A program made the position numbers and the translations under genes. From NCBI RefSeq assembly GCF_027531705.1, contig NZ_JAPZSP010000021.1, forward strand, positions 62,001 through 126,000: a stretch of 64,000 nucleotides of DNA, in the 5' to 3' direction. Below are positions 51,865 through 61,800 of this stretch, piece by piece. Each line of letters starts with the position of its first letter. Position 1 is the stretch's first letter. This DNA is from Flavobacterium sp. (GTDB lineage Bacteria; Bacteroidota; Bacteroidia; Flavobacteriales; Flavobacteriaceae). The notes under the pieces were generated by a model. The model saw only the letters and a list, made by a program, of their open reading frames with translations. It was not told where the DNA came from and searched no databases.

Positions 51865-53865
51865 ATGAAAACTAAATTCCTTTTTCTCGCTGTTCTCATT
51901 TCAATTTATTCAATAGGGCAAACCAAATCCGACGAATGGAACTTGACTGCTACTTCTCGTCAAAATTACTTTGGAGTAGCTATGGCAAATGGTCAATTAG
52001 GCATTGTAACTAATGATGAACCTTTAAAAACCAAAGAAATTATTTTGAATGGTGTTTACCAACCAAGTTCAGAAAACGGTATTAGTAAAATTGTGCGCGG
52101 AATTGAATTTTTGAATTTGCATTTAAGTATCAATAACGAACAAATTAAATCGGACAATATCGATAATTGGAGTCAAGTAGTTTCTATGAAAGAAGGAATG
52201 AGTACCGTTTCTTTTTCGTTCAAAGATTATGCTTCGATTGATTATACTATTCTTGCTAACAGAGCAATTCCTTATTCGGCAATGGCAATCGTTGAAATTA
52301 CACCTAAAAAAGATATTGAAATTTCAGCCAATAATTATATGGTGGTTCCTGAAGAATTGAAAGAGACCAAAAGTCAATACCGAGTGTTGAAAGACAATCA
52401 GTTTTTGATGCCCGTTTTTGGAACTTCTGCCAAAACTTTGAATGATAAAATTACTGTTTCGGCTTCAACAACATTTTTATTTGATGGAGAAAATGAAGTT
52501 TTAAAGCAAACGGGAAACGAAGTTGGTTTTAGTAAAAAATTGACAAAAGGGAAAAAATATCGTTTTGCTATTGCTGGTGGAATATGCACATCAAAAGATT
52601 TTAATGATCCATTGAATGAATCAGAAAGACAACCCATTTTTGCTTTGCAAGAAGGAATTGATAAATTGTTAATCCGCCATAAGCAAGCTTGGTCAGAATT
52701 ATGGAAAACAGGTGATATTCAAATAGAAGGTGATTTAGATGCTCAACAACGTGTTAGATTTGCTTTGTATAATTTGTATTCGTTCATTCGCCCAGAAACA
52801 CGCCAAAGTATTGCGCCTATGGGATTATCGGCTCAAGGATATAACGGACATATATTTTGGGATTCTGAGCTTTGGATGTATCCTTCTTTATTGGCTTTGC
52901 AACCCGAAATGGCAAAATCATGTTTAGATTATCGTTCAGATAGATTAGAAAAAGCCAAACAAAAAGCTGCTATCTATGGTTATAAAGGCGCCATGTTTCC
53001 ATGGGAAAGTGATGATACCGGTGAAGAAGCAACGCCAACATGGGCGCTTACTGGAATTTTTGAGCAACATATAACGGCTGATGTTGCCATTGCATTTTGG
53101 AATTACTATGCTTTAACACAAGACAAATCTTGGTTAAGAAGTGAATACAAAGTGTTAAAAGAAACAGCCGATTTTTGGGTAAGTCGTGTTGTAAAAAACA
53201 ATGATGGAACGTATTCAATTTTAAATGTAGTAGGCGCAGATGAATATGCACAACATGTAGATGATAATGCGTTTACAAATGCGTCAGCAATAGAAGCTTT
53301 GAAAAACACAATAAAAGCAGCCACTATTCTGAACGAACCAATTGATCCAAAATGGGTTGACGTTTCAAATAATATTGTAATTCATAAAGAAAATGGAATT
53401 ACACAAAATTACAAAGGATATAAAGGTCAAATGATTAAACAAGGTGATGTTAATTTGTTAGCTTATCCATTGCACATTATTACTGATAAAACCCAAATAG
53501 AAAAAGACTTGGCCTACTATTCTGAAAAGATTGACAAAAAAGATGGCCCAGCTATGGCGCATGGAATCTTATCTGTTTTGTATGCGCGACTTGGAGACAA
53601 AGAAAAAGCGTATGATCATTTTGTAAAAGCGTATTTGCCTAATAGCCGTCCGCCATTTGGTGTTTTTTCAGAGTCGGCTAATAGCAATAATCCTTATTTT
53701 GCAACAGGTGCGGGTGCTATGTTGCAAGCTATCATTTATGGTTTCGGCGGAGTAGAGCAAACGGACAATGGATTAAAATACAACAAAGGTATTTTGCCAA
53801 AACAATGGAAGTCTTTAAAAATCATCGGATTAGGAACTGATAATAAAACGATTGAGGTGAAGTGA
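51865..53865 (+). CDS. Periplasmic GH65 alpha-glucosidase (kojibiose-hydrolase-like)
   Basis: 666 aa with a signal peptide (ending SIGQ). The GH65 fold is recognised by MFPWESDDTGEEATP and VVGADEYAQHVDDNAF. The catalytic acid is probably E460 (GADEY); a second acidic residue, E603 (FGVFSESANSNNP), sits where GH65 hydrolases have a general base and phosphorylases have a phosphate-binding loop, so hydrolysis is favoured. The F. johnsoniae kojibiose hydrolase FjGH65A is the characterised relative with this arrangement. Exported and preceded by a LacI-type operator; the substrate (kojibiose, maltose or similar) is inferred. Confidence 0.85.
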   Translation: MKTKFLFLAVLISIYSIGQTKSDEWNLTATSRQNYFGVAMANGQLGIVTNDEPLKTKEIILNGVYQPSSENGISKIVRGIEFLNLHLSINNEQIKSDNIDNWSQVVSMKEGMSTVSFSFKDYASIDYTILANRAIPYSAMAIVEITPKKDIEISANNYMVVPEELKETKSQYRVLKDNQFLMPVFGTSAKTLNDKITVSASTTFLFDGENEVLKQTGNEVGFSKKLTKGKKYRFAIAGGICTSKDFNDPLNESERQPIFALQEGIDKLLIRHKQAWSELWKTGDIQIEGDLDAQQRVRFALYNLYSFIRPETRQSIAPMGLSAQGYNGHIFWDSELWMYPSLLALQPEMAKSCLDYRSDRLEKAKQKAAIYGYKGAMFPWESDDTGEEATPTWALTGIFEQHITADVAIAFWNYYALTQDKSWLRSEYKVLKETADFWVSRVVKNNDGTYSILNVVGADEYAQHVDDNAFTNASAIEALKNTIKAATILNEPIDPKWVDVSNNIVIHKENGITQNYKGYKGQMIKQGDVNLLAYPLHIITDKTQIEKDLAYYSEKIDKKDGPAMAHGILSVLYARLGDKEKAYDHFVKAYLPNSRPPFGVFSESANSNNPYFATGAGAMLQAIIYGFGGVEQTDNGLKYNKGILPKQWKSLKIIGLGTDNKTIEVK

Positions 53866-53884
53866 AAATAAATAAAATCTACAT

Positions 53885-53892
53885 CGTTTTCG
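53885..53892. promoter_or_regulatory. Half operator-like site
   Basis: CGTTTTCG within ATCGTTTTCGTA, 20 bp past the GH65 stop. It matches the inverse complement of the half-site at 54066-54073. Confidence 0.3.
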
Positions 53893-53956
53893 TAGTAATT
53901 TCAGCTCTAAACCCTTGTATTTACTGTTAATTTATCTTAAAATTATATAATTTCAC

Positions 53957-54007
53957 AAAAAAAGTGATTTAAAAAAACAAGATGTGTTTTTTTAAATCAC
54001 TTTTTTT
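53957..54007. terminator. Long perfect hairpin after the GH65 gene
   Basis: A perfect 23-bp stem (53957-53979 and 53985-54007) with a 5-nt loop; the outer 7 bp are A/T, so it has A-tracts and T-tracts on both strands and would terminate in either direction. It separates the GH65 gene from the susC operator. Confidence 0.75.
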
Positions 54008-54043
54008 ATAGTATTCACAAGAATTGACCTAAAACTTTACCAT

Positions 54044-54061
54044 ATCGAAAACGTTTTCGAT
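54044..54061. promoter_or_regulatory. LacI-type operator upstream of the SusC gene
   Basis: ATCGAAAACGTTTTCGAT, an 18-bp perfect palindrome whose core is identical to the operator at 51770. Its centre lies 62.5 bp before the start of the -7 element. Confidence 0.8.
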
Positions 54062-54065
54062 GTTA

Positions 54066-54073
54066 CGAAAACG
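54066..54073. promoter_or_regulatory. Adjacent half operator
   Basis: CGAAAACG, a copy of the left half of the operator 4 bp after it, on the side of the promoter. It could assist binding of a second dimer. Confidence 0.35.
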
Positions 54074-54114
54074 ATATAGTGAGTTGATTTCTTAAAGTTT
54101 TCATAATATTAGAG

Positions 54115-54122
54115 TATGTTTG
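54115..54122 (+). promoter_or_regulatory. -7 element of the SusC gene
   Basis: TATGTTTG, a TAnnTTTG match, 57 bp before the ATG. There is no TTG at 17-21 bp upstream. Confidence 0.55.
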
Positions 54123-54179
54123 TTATTGCATATAAAACTTAAACAATTAACTAATTATTAACCAATTTATTTATTACGT

Positions 54180-57100
54180 ATGAAAAATAGTCTACTTAAA
54201 AGCCTATTCATGTTTCTAACGGTACTATTCACTGGTTTTGCGTATTCGCAAGATGTATCAGGAACGGTTTCAGATAGCAGTGGTCCATTACCAGGAGCCT
54301 CTGTTGTTGTAAAAGGAACAAACAACACCGCATCGACAGATCTTAATGGTAAGTATGCCATTAAAAATGCAGGTGCAAACGCCGTATTAGTTTTTAGCTA
54401 TATCGGTTTGACTACACAAGAAGTTGCCGTAGGTAGCAAAAGTGTAGTAAACGTGGTCTTAAAAGACGACCAAAAAGAATTAAAAGAAGTAGTAGTAATC
54501 GGTTACGGTTCTGTAAAAAAGAAAGACGCAACAGGTGCTGTTGATCAATTAAGTTCTAAAAAGTTTGATAATGTAGCTTCTGTTTCTCCAGCTCAAATTT
54601 TACAAGGAAAAGTAGCAGGTGTACAAGTTACCCAAGCTTCTGGCGAGCCAGGTTCATCAGTAACTCTTAGAGTTAGAGGTAGTGCTTCATTTAGGTCTGG
54701 AAGTAATCCTTTATATGTAGTAGATGGTGTGCCATTAGAGGGTGGTGACTTGTCATCCGGAGGTGCTGAAATCCAAGGTCTTGGTTCTTCTTCTGCAAGA
54801 AATCCATTAAACTTCATCAATCAAAATGATATTGAAAGTATAACAGTGCTTAAAGATGCTTCATCAACTGCTATTTATGGAGCAAGAGGTGCTAACGGTG
54901 TTATTATTATCACTACAAAAAAAGGTACGAAAGGTAGTAAACCAGAGGCAAATTATACTTCATCAGTTCAATTCAGTTCGTTATCTACAAAATTTAAAAT
55001 GCTTTCAGCTGATGAGTATGTAGCTGGAGGAAAAACAGGTTTAGGTGGTAATTATAACTGGGAAGATGCTATATTAAGAAATGCAGTTTCTACAAATCAT
55101 GATTTATCTGTGTCAACTTCTGGAGAAAATTCTTCTACCCGCTTTTCAGTTGGTTATTCTGATACTGAGGGTATTGTTAAAAATACAGGACTGGCTAAGT
55201 ATACAGCTTCAATTGCTCATATAACTTCTTACTTTAACGATGCTTTAAAATTGGAAGGTAGAGTTAATTATACAAACTTAAACGACCAAACTACTCTGAT
55301 AACAAATAATGCGGGTTTTATTGGAAGTATAATTGGAAATGCATTGTACTGGAATCCAACATATCCAATATATGATAATTCTCCAGATGGATATTTTAAT
55401 CCAGGATATTCGGCTAATCCTACAAATCCATCTCAAGGTAGCGATACATATTTAAACCCAGTACAAATTTTAAATGGTTATTCTGATAGAACAAAAACCA
55501 ATAAAATTTTAGGAAGTTTGACAACAAGTCTAAGATTAACTAAAAACTTAAAATATCAATTATTGTTGGGTGTTGAAAACTCAAGTTCAGAAAGAAAAAA
55601 TCAATTATTACCTACTGTAAGAATTCAAGATATTTCTGTTGATGGTAATAGAGGTTTTGCTAGAATTGTTGACAGAAATGCTTTTAACAAGTCCTTAGAA
55701 CATACCTTAACTTATGTTAAGAGTATAAATGATAACTTTAGTTTTGATTTGTTAGGTGGTTATTCATTTTACGAATACAATAACGACGGTAATAATATAA
55801 ATGCAAGAGGTTTTAACGAAGGTCAAACTAATTTAATTGATAATATTAATGGAGCGACTGTAACAAACAATAATGCTGGTTCTTTCAGAAACAGAGTTGA
55901 TTTTCAATCTTACTATGGTCGTTTTAATGCTACTATCTATAAAAATTTATTAGTAACAGCAACTATGAGGAGAGACGGTTCATCTAAATTTGGAGAAAAC
56001 AAAAAATATGGTAATTTTCCGTCAGCAGCAATTGCATATAAATTGGTAAATGATAATGAAGGATTACTTAACAACATAAAACTTAGAACAAGTTATGGAG
56101 TTACTGGTAATTCAGATATACCTGTAAACGCTGCGGTTCAAAAGCTTAATTACAATAATGGTGCTCAAACTGTTGTAAATAATGGTAATCCAAATCTTCA
56201 ATGGGAACAAACTTCAACAATTGGTGCCGGTATTGATTTTGAATTGTTAAAAAATAAACTAACAGGTTCTGTTGATTATTTTGTTAGAAGAACTGAAAAT
56301 TTAATTTATGCTGTTCCTACTGCAGCTAGTCAACCTAGCGGTAATTTTTCATTATTTAGAAACTTTGACGAAGGTGTGTTAGAAGGAAAAGGTGTTGAAT
56401 TAACACTTAATTACAATATTTTAAATAATGATGATTTTAGATGGGATGTTTCAGGAAATGTATCATTCTTAAAATCTGAAATAAAGGAGTTTCCTGATGT
56501 TTTCCAACAATTTACAGGTGAAATAAGTGGTCCAGGTCTTACTGGAGCTTTTGCTCAAGCCCTTGAAAATGGTCAACCTATTTATTCATATTATTTACAA
56601 GAATTTGCTGGTTACGATGCTAGTGGGAACTCTTTATATGTTAACGCAAATGGACAACCACAAACAGGTTCTGGTGAGCAAAAATTTGTTGGTAAACAAG
56701 CATTACCTAAGACTAACGTTGGTTTTAATACTAACTTTGGGTATAAAAACTGGGATTTAGGAGCCTCTTTTTATGGAGCTTTCGGTCACTACATATATAA
56801 CAATACTGCAAATGCGTTGTTATTCAAAGGATCATATGTTGGTGCGGACAAAAATATTACACCAGAAGTTTTAGCATCTGCCCAATCTGGAGGAGACACT
56901 AATCCTGTGTCAACTAAATATCTAGAAAAAGGAGATTTTTTAAGATTAGGAAACTTAACTTTAGGTTATACCTTTGAAAATCAATTTCTTGAAAGATTAA
57001 ACATTAAAGCAGCTAAATTTTTTGTAAATGGTTCTAATCTTTTTGTAATTACAAATTATTCTGGATTTGACCCAGAAGTAGATATCAGTAAACCAATTAA

Positions 57101-57182
57101 TGGTGTTCCGTCATCAGGTATTGATTATTTATCATATCCAAGAGCTAAAACATATTCTTTTGGAATTAATGTAACTTTTTAA
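54180..57182 (+). CDS. SusC/RagA-type TonB-dependent outer-membrane transporter
   Basis: 1000 aa. Signal peptide (1-24, ending AYSQ), a carboxypeptidase-regulatory-like domain (about 26-105, VSGTVSDSSGPLPGASV), the SusC signature VVVIGYGSVKKKDATGAV, a plug domain to about 240, and a 22-strand barrel ending FGINVTF. It imports oligosaccharides with its SusD partner, driven by TonB. The SusD gene follows by 11 bp. Preceded by the LacI-type operator and a terminator of GH65. Confidence 0.96.
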   Translation: MKNSLLKSLFMFLTVLFTGFAYSQDVSGTVSDSSGPLPGASVVVKGTNNTASTDLNGKYAIKNAGANAVLVFSYIGLTTQEVAVGSKSVVNVVLKDDQKELKEVVVIGYGSVKKKDATGAVDQLSSKKFDNVASVSPAQILQGKVAGVQVTQASGEPGSSVTLRVRGSASFRSGSNPLYVVDGVPLEGGDLSSGGAEIQGLGSSSARNPLNFINQNDIESITVLKDASSTAIYGARGANGVIIITTKKGTKGSKPEANYTSSVQFSSLSTKFKMLSADEYVAGGKTGLGGNYNWEDAILRNAVSTNHDLSVSTSGENSSTRFSVGYSDTEGIVKNTGLAKYTASIAHITSYFNDALKLEGRVNYTNLNDQTTLITNNAGFIGSIIGNALYWNPTYPIYDNSPDGYFNPGYSANPTNPSQGSDTYLNPVQILNGYSDRTKTNKILGSLTTSLRLTKNLKYQLLLGVENSSSERKNQLLPTVRIQDISVDGNRGFARIVDRNAFNKSLEHTLTYVKSINDNFSFDLLGGYSFYEYNNDGNNINARGFNEGQTNLIDNINGATVTNNNAGSFRNRVDFQSYYGRFNATIYKNLLVTATMRRDGSSKFGENKKYGNFPSAAIAYKLVNDNEGLLNNIKLRTSYGVTGNSDIPVNAAVQKLNYNNGAQTVVNNGNPNLQWEQTSTIGAGIDFELLKNKLTGSVDYFVRRTENLIYAVPTAASQPSGNFSLFRNFDEGVLEGKGVELTLNYNILNNDDFRWDVSGNVSFLKSEIKEFPDVFQQFTGEISGPGLTGAFAQALENGQPIYSYYLQEFAGYDASGNSLYVNANGQPQTGSGEQKFVGKQALPKTNVGFNTNFGYKNWDLGASFYGAFGHYIYNNTANALLFKGSYVGADKNITPEVLASAQSGGDTNPVSTKYLEKGDFLRLGNLTLGYTFENQFLERLNIKAAKFFVNGSNLFVITNYSGFDPEVDISKPINGVPSSGIDYLSYPRAKTYSFGINVTF

Positions 57183-57193
57183 ATCATAAAAAA

Positions 57194-58699
57194 ATGAAAA
57201 AAATTAATTTATTTAAACCATTACTTTTTCTTTTTTCTTTTTCATTTCTAGTCGGTTGTACAGATTTAGAGGAAGAAGTATTAGATGGAGTAAATGCTGA
57301 ATTAGATGTTGACCCTTCTTCACTTTTAGTATCAACATACAGAAACTTAAGAGGGTTTCAAGCACAAGGACAAATGTTTGCACTTGATGAAATGTCATCA
57401 GATGCATTAGTTGGACCAACAAGAGGAGGTGACTGGGATGATAATGGTGTTTGGCGTCAAATTCATACACATGAATGGACACCAACACACCCAGAGGTAA
57501 CAAATGCATACAACACGTTACTTTCAACTGTTTATAATTGTAATATCATAATAGACCGTGGTACTACTTCTGATGCAACTGAAGCAAGATTTATAAAGGC
57601 TTTTTGTTATTATCACTTAGTTGATTTGTTTGGTAAGGTACCTTACAGAGAAATTGGTTCTTCTCAAAGTGATAATCCTAAGGTTTATACACGAGCAGAA
57701 GCAACTAATTACATCATAAGTGAGCTTGAAGCAATATTGCCTAATTTACCAGTAAGATCTGTTGGAAATGCTGGTGATGCAAATCAAGATGCTGCTCGTA
57801 TGTTATTAGCTAAAACATATCTTAACAAAGGTGTTTTTGCTGCTGCTAATACTGCTGGACCATATACTTTTGCAGCTGCAGATATGACAAAAGTTGTTCA
57901 GTATGTTGATGCAATGACTAACACATTAGCTCCAGATTATTGGGATAATTTTTCAAAGTCAAACGATAATTCAAATGAGTTGGTATTTGTATCAGCTAAT
58001 GAATTGGGTGACGGTGGTGATGTTAGATCAAGATGGCATATGGGAACTCATTACAATCAAACACCGTCTGGTTGGAATGGATTCTCTACTCTTGCGGAAT
58101 ATTATGACAGATACAATCCAGCGGATTTAAGAATCAATAACCCAAAACCTAGTGTAATTGCTGCTAATGGATATAATTTAGGTTACTTGGTTGGTCAGCA
58201 ATATGCTCCAGGAGGGACAACTCCATTAAATGACAGAAATGGGAATCCATTAGTTTTTACTAAGGAGTTAACAATTATAACAGGAGGTGCAACCTTAGAA
58301 ACTGCTGGTATTCGTGGTATAAAATATGAACCAACTATCGATTTAGTAAACAATTCACCTGACACTGATTATGTGTTGTTACGTTATTCTGATGCACTTT
58401 TAATGAAGGCAGAAGCTATAGCAAGAGGCGGTTCAGGTTCGTTAGGAACAATAGCTGCTGATTTAGCAGCTAGAACCGGTCAACCTGCAGTTGATTTAAC
58501 GAGCCTTGATAATATCTATGCTGAAAGAGGTCGTGAATTATGGTGGGAAGGATGGAGAAGAAATGATATGATTCGCTTTGGAAAATTCCTAGACGCAAGA
58601 GCTTTAAAACCTAGTGCATCTAATCCTAAATATTTATTATTTCCAATTCCAATAGCGGCTTTGTATAATCCAAATATGACTCAAAACCCTGGATATTAA
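57194..58699 (+). CDS. SusD/RagB-type surface glycan-binding lipoprotein
   Basis: 501 aa. Lipobox LVGC with C22. The RagB/SusD N-terminal region (DLEEEVLDGVNAELDVDPSS), TPR-like helices (ARMLLAKTYLNKGVF), and the conserved C-terminal region (NIYAERGRELWWEGWRRNDMIRFGKF) are seen. It is the lid and binding partner of the upstream SusC protein. Its specificity is probably for alpha-glucosides, inferred from neighbouring GH13 and GH65 genes. Confidence 0.95.
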   Translation: MKKINLFKPLLFLFSFSFLVGCTDLEEEVLDGVNAELDVDPSSLLVSTYRNLRGFQAQGQMFALDEMSSDALVGPTRGGDWDDNGVWRQIHTHEWTPTHPEVTNAYNTLLSTVYNCNIIIDRGTTSDATEARFIKAFCYYHLVDLFGKVPYREIGSSQSDNPKVYTRAEATNYIISELEAILPNLPVRSVGNAGDANQDAARMLLAKTYLNKGVFAAANTAGPYTFAAADMTKVVQYVDAMTNTLAPDYWDNFSKSNDNSNELVFVSANELGDGGDVRSRWHMGTHYNQTPSGWNGFSTLAEYYDRYNPADLRINNPKPSVIAANGYNLGYLVGQQYAPGGTTPLNDRNGNPLVFTKELTIITGGATLETAGIRGIKYEPTIDLVNNSPDTDYVLLRYSDALLMKAEAIARGGSGSLGTIAADLAARTGQPAVDLTSLDNIYAERGRELWWEGWRRNDMIRFGKFLDARALKPSASNPKYLLFPIPIAALYNPNMTQNPGY

Positions 58700-58729
58700 T
58701 ATCAATTATATTTTGTTTAGTTTTTTTAT

Positions 58730-58762
58730 AAAGAGGGTAATTTATTGCCCTCTTTATTTTTT
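58730..58762 (+). terminator. Terminator of the SusC-SusD operon
   Basis: An 8-bp stem AAAGAGGG/CCCTCTTT (58730-58737, 58748-58755) followed by a T-rich tract. The following 92 bp up to 58855 show no clear promoter; TAATTTTC at about 58828 misses the consensus by one base. Confidence 0.75.
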
Positions 58763-58854
58763 ATAAAAGTTTTAAGAACCTCTTTTTTAACTGATTTTTT
58801 TACTTAAATTAGCTTCTTAAAATTCACTAATTTTCAATTAATTTATACCTCTAA

Positions 58855-61800
58855 ATGCGACACTTTTATTTCTCTTTTCTTTGCATTTTTACCCTATTTA
58901 TAACCAGTTGCTCTGATGAAAAAACAACCAATTCTAACGGTCTTTTTTCTCAACTAGATGCTTCCGAAACAGGTATAAATTTCACCAACGAAGTAAAAAA
59001 CGGTGAGGACATGAATATTTTTAAATACCGAAATTTTTACAATGGCGGTGGTGTGGCAATTGGGGACATAAATAACGATGGATTATCAGATGTTTTTTTT
59101 ACTTCTAACCAAGGGGAAAATAAATTATATCTCAATAAAGGCAATTTTAAATTTGAGGATATTTCAAAAAAAGCTGGAATAGTTTTACCTAAATCATGGT
59201 CAACGGGTGTGGTAATGGTCGATATCAATGCTGATGGCTTATTGGATATTTATGTTTGTAACGCAGGTAGTAACATCAATTCTATTAGAAAAAGTCAACT
59301 TTTTATCAATAACGGCAATCTAACTTTTACCGAAAAAGCCGAAGAATATAACCTAGCAGATACAGGAATTACAACCCATGCCGCTTTTTTTGACTATGAT
59401 AAAGATGGCGATTTAGATTGTTATATTCTAAACAACAGTTTTATTCCAGTAAGTAGTTTGAATTATTCTAACAAACGCGAATTGCGAGATAAAGATTGGG
59501 ATGTAAACCCAGTTTTGAAAGGTGGTGGCGATAAATTAATGCGAAATGATAATGGAAAATTTACCGATGTAAGTGAAAAAGCGGGCATTTTTGGTAGTTT
59601 AATTGGTTTTGGACTGGGTGTAACTATTGGTGATGTAAACAACGATTTGTATCCAGATATTTATATTTCAAATGATTTTTACGAAAGAGATTATCTCTAC
59701 ATTAATAACAAAAACGGTACTTTTTCTGAGCAAGTTCAATCTTGGACTTCGCACATAAGTCAATCGTCAATGGGTGCCGATTTGGCGGATATTAATAACG
59801 ATGGAAAAGCCGATATTTTCACAACAGACATGTTACCAGAATCTGACGAAAGAACTAAAAACACTACTTCTTTTGATAACTACGATTTGTTGACACGCAA
59901 ATTGAATCTCGATTTTTACAATCAATACATGCAAAATACTTTGCAGGTTAACAATGGAAATAACCAGTTTATGGAAATTGCTAATTATGCCAATGTAGCT
60001 AAAACTGATTGGAGCTGGGGCGCTTTGATGTTTGACATGGACAATGATGGTTATAAAGATATTTATGTTTGTAACGGAATTTACCATGACTTGACCAATC
60101 AAGATTTTATGGACTTTTTTGCCAATGAACTAATGCAAAAAATGGCAATTACTGGCAAAAAGGAAGAGATGGAAAACATTATCAACAAAATGCCAAGTAC
60201 ACCAATCTCTAATTACGCTTTTAGAAACAACAGAAATCTTTCGTTTACAAATGAAGCTCAAAATTGGGGGTTGGCAACGCCAAGTTTTTCAAATGGAGCT
60301 GCTTATGGCGATTTAGATAATGATGGCGATTTAGATTTGATTGTAAATAATGTAAATATGCCTTCATTTGTTTACAAAAATAATTCTGAAAAAAACAAAG
60401 AAAACCATTTTGTAAAAGTAAAATTGAAAGGTGATAACCAAAACAAATTTGCAGTTGGAAGTGCTGTTGAATTGTTTTCGGGTAACGAAATTCTGCGTCA
60501 AGAATTAATTCCATCTCGCGGATTTCAATCTTCAACCGATTATACATTGACTTTTGGAATCGGAACCAAAAAAATAGATTCACTTAGAGTGATTTGGCCC
60601 AATGATAAATTTCAAACCATTACCAATGTTGCTTCTAACAAAACGATTACTTTATCAATTACTGATGCTAAAGCAACTTTTTCTATTAAAAATAAAACAG
60701 AAAAAGCTTTGTTCTCGGAACAATCTTCAACACTTTTAACTCATAAGGAAAACGATTATATCGATTTTGATTACGAAGGATTAATTTCAAAAATGCTCTC
60801 ACAAGAAGGGCCAACTATTTCAGTAGCCGATATCAATAACGATGGAAATGACGATTTGTATATTGGTGGTGCAAAAGGTGCTGACGGGAAAATATATCTA
60901 AACAACGGCAGTAATTCTTACAAAGCGACCACTCAATCTGCATTAGAAGCGGATGCTACTTATGAAGACACCGCTTCTGCCTTTTTTGATGCAGATGGTG
61001 ATGGCGACCAAGATTTGTTAGTAGGAACTGGCGGAAATGAAAAAGCAGATCAAACCAATTATAAAAATCGATTGTATCTAAATAACGGAAAAGGAGTTTT
61101 TACCAAAAGCACTTTACTAATTCCGTCAACCAATAACAATGTTTCAGTAATTGCACCATATGATTTTGATAATGATGGTGATGTAGATGTTTTCATTGGT
61201 AGTCGAAGTGTTCCGGGCGTTTATGGAATTGACCCGAAACATCTTTTATTAGAAAACGATGGCAAAGGAAATTTTACCAATGTAACAGACAAAAAAGCTT
61301 TCAAACTTAACGAAATAGGAATGATTACAGATGCTGTTTGGGAAGATATTGACAATGACAACAAGAAAGATTTAATTATTGTTGGCGAATGGATGGCTCC
61401 AAAAATCTTCAAAAATACGGGAAGACGATTGGCAGAATTCAAAAATAATTTGACCGATAAATATGGTTTTTGGAATGCGGTTGCTTGCGTTGATTTAAAT
61501 AACGATGGAAAAAAAGATTTTGTTTTTGGTAACAAAGGAACAAACACAACTTACAAATGCAATGCTGATAAACCAATGAAATTATTTGTTAACGACTTTG
61601 ATACCAACGGAACAATTGAGCAAATAACCACACAAACTATCAATGGAAAAGATATGCCGTTAAACATGAAAGGCGAATTGGCAAAACAAATTCCTTCGAT
61701 AAAAAAGAAAAATTTGAGCTATTTAGATTACTCCAAAAAGTCAGTTCAAGAAATTTTTGATGCCGAAGTAGTAACCAATTCTATTGTAAAAAAAGCAACT

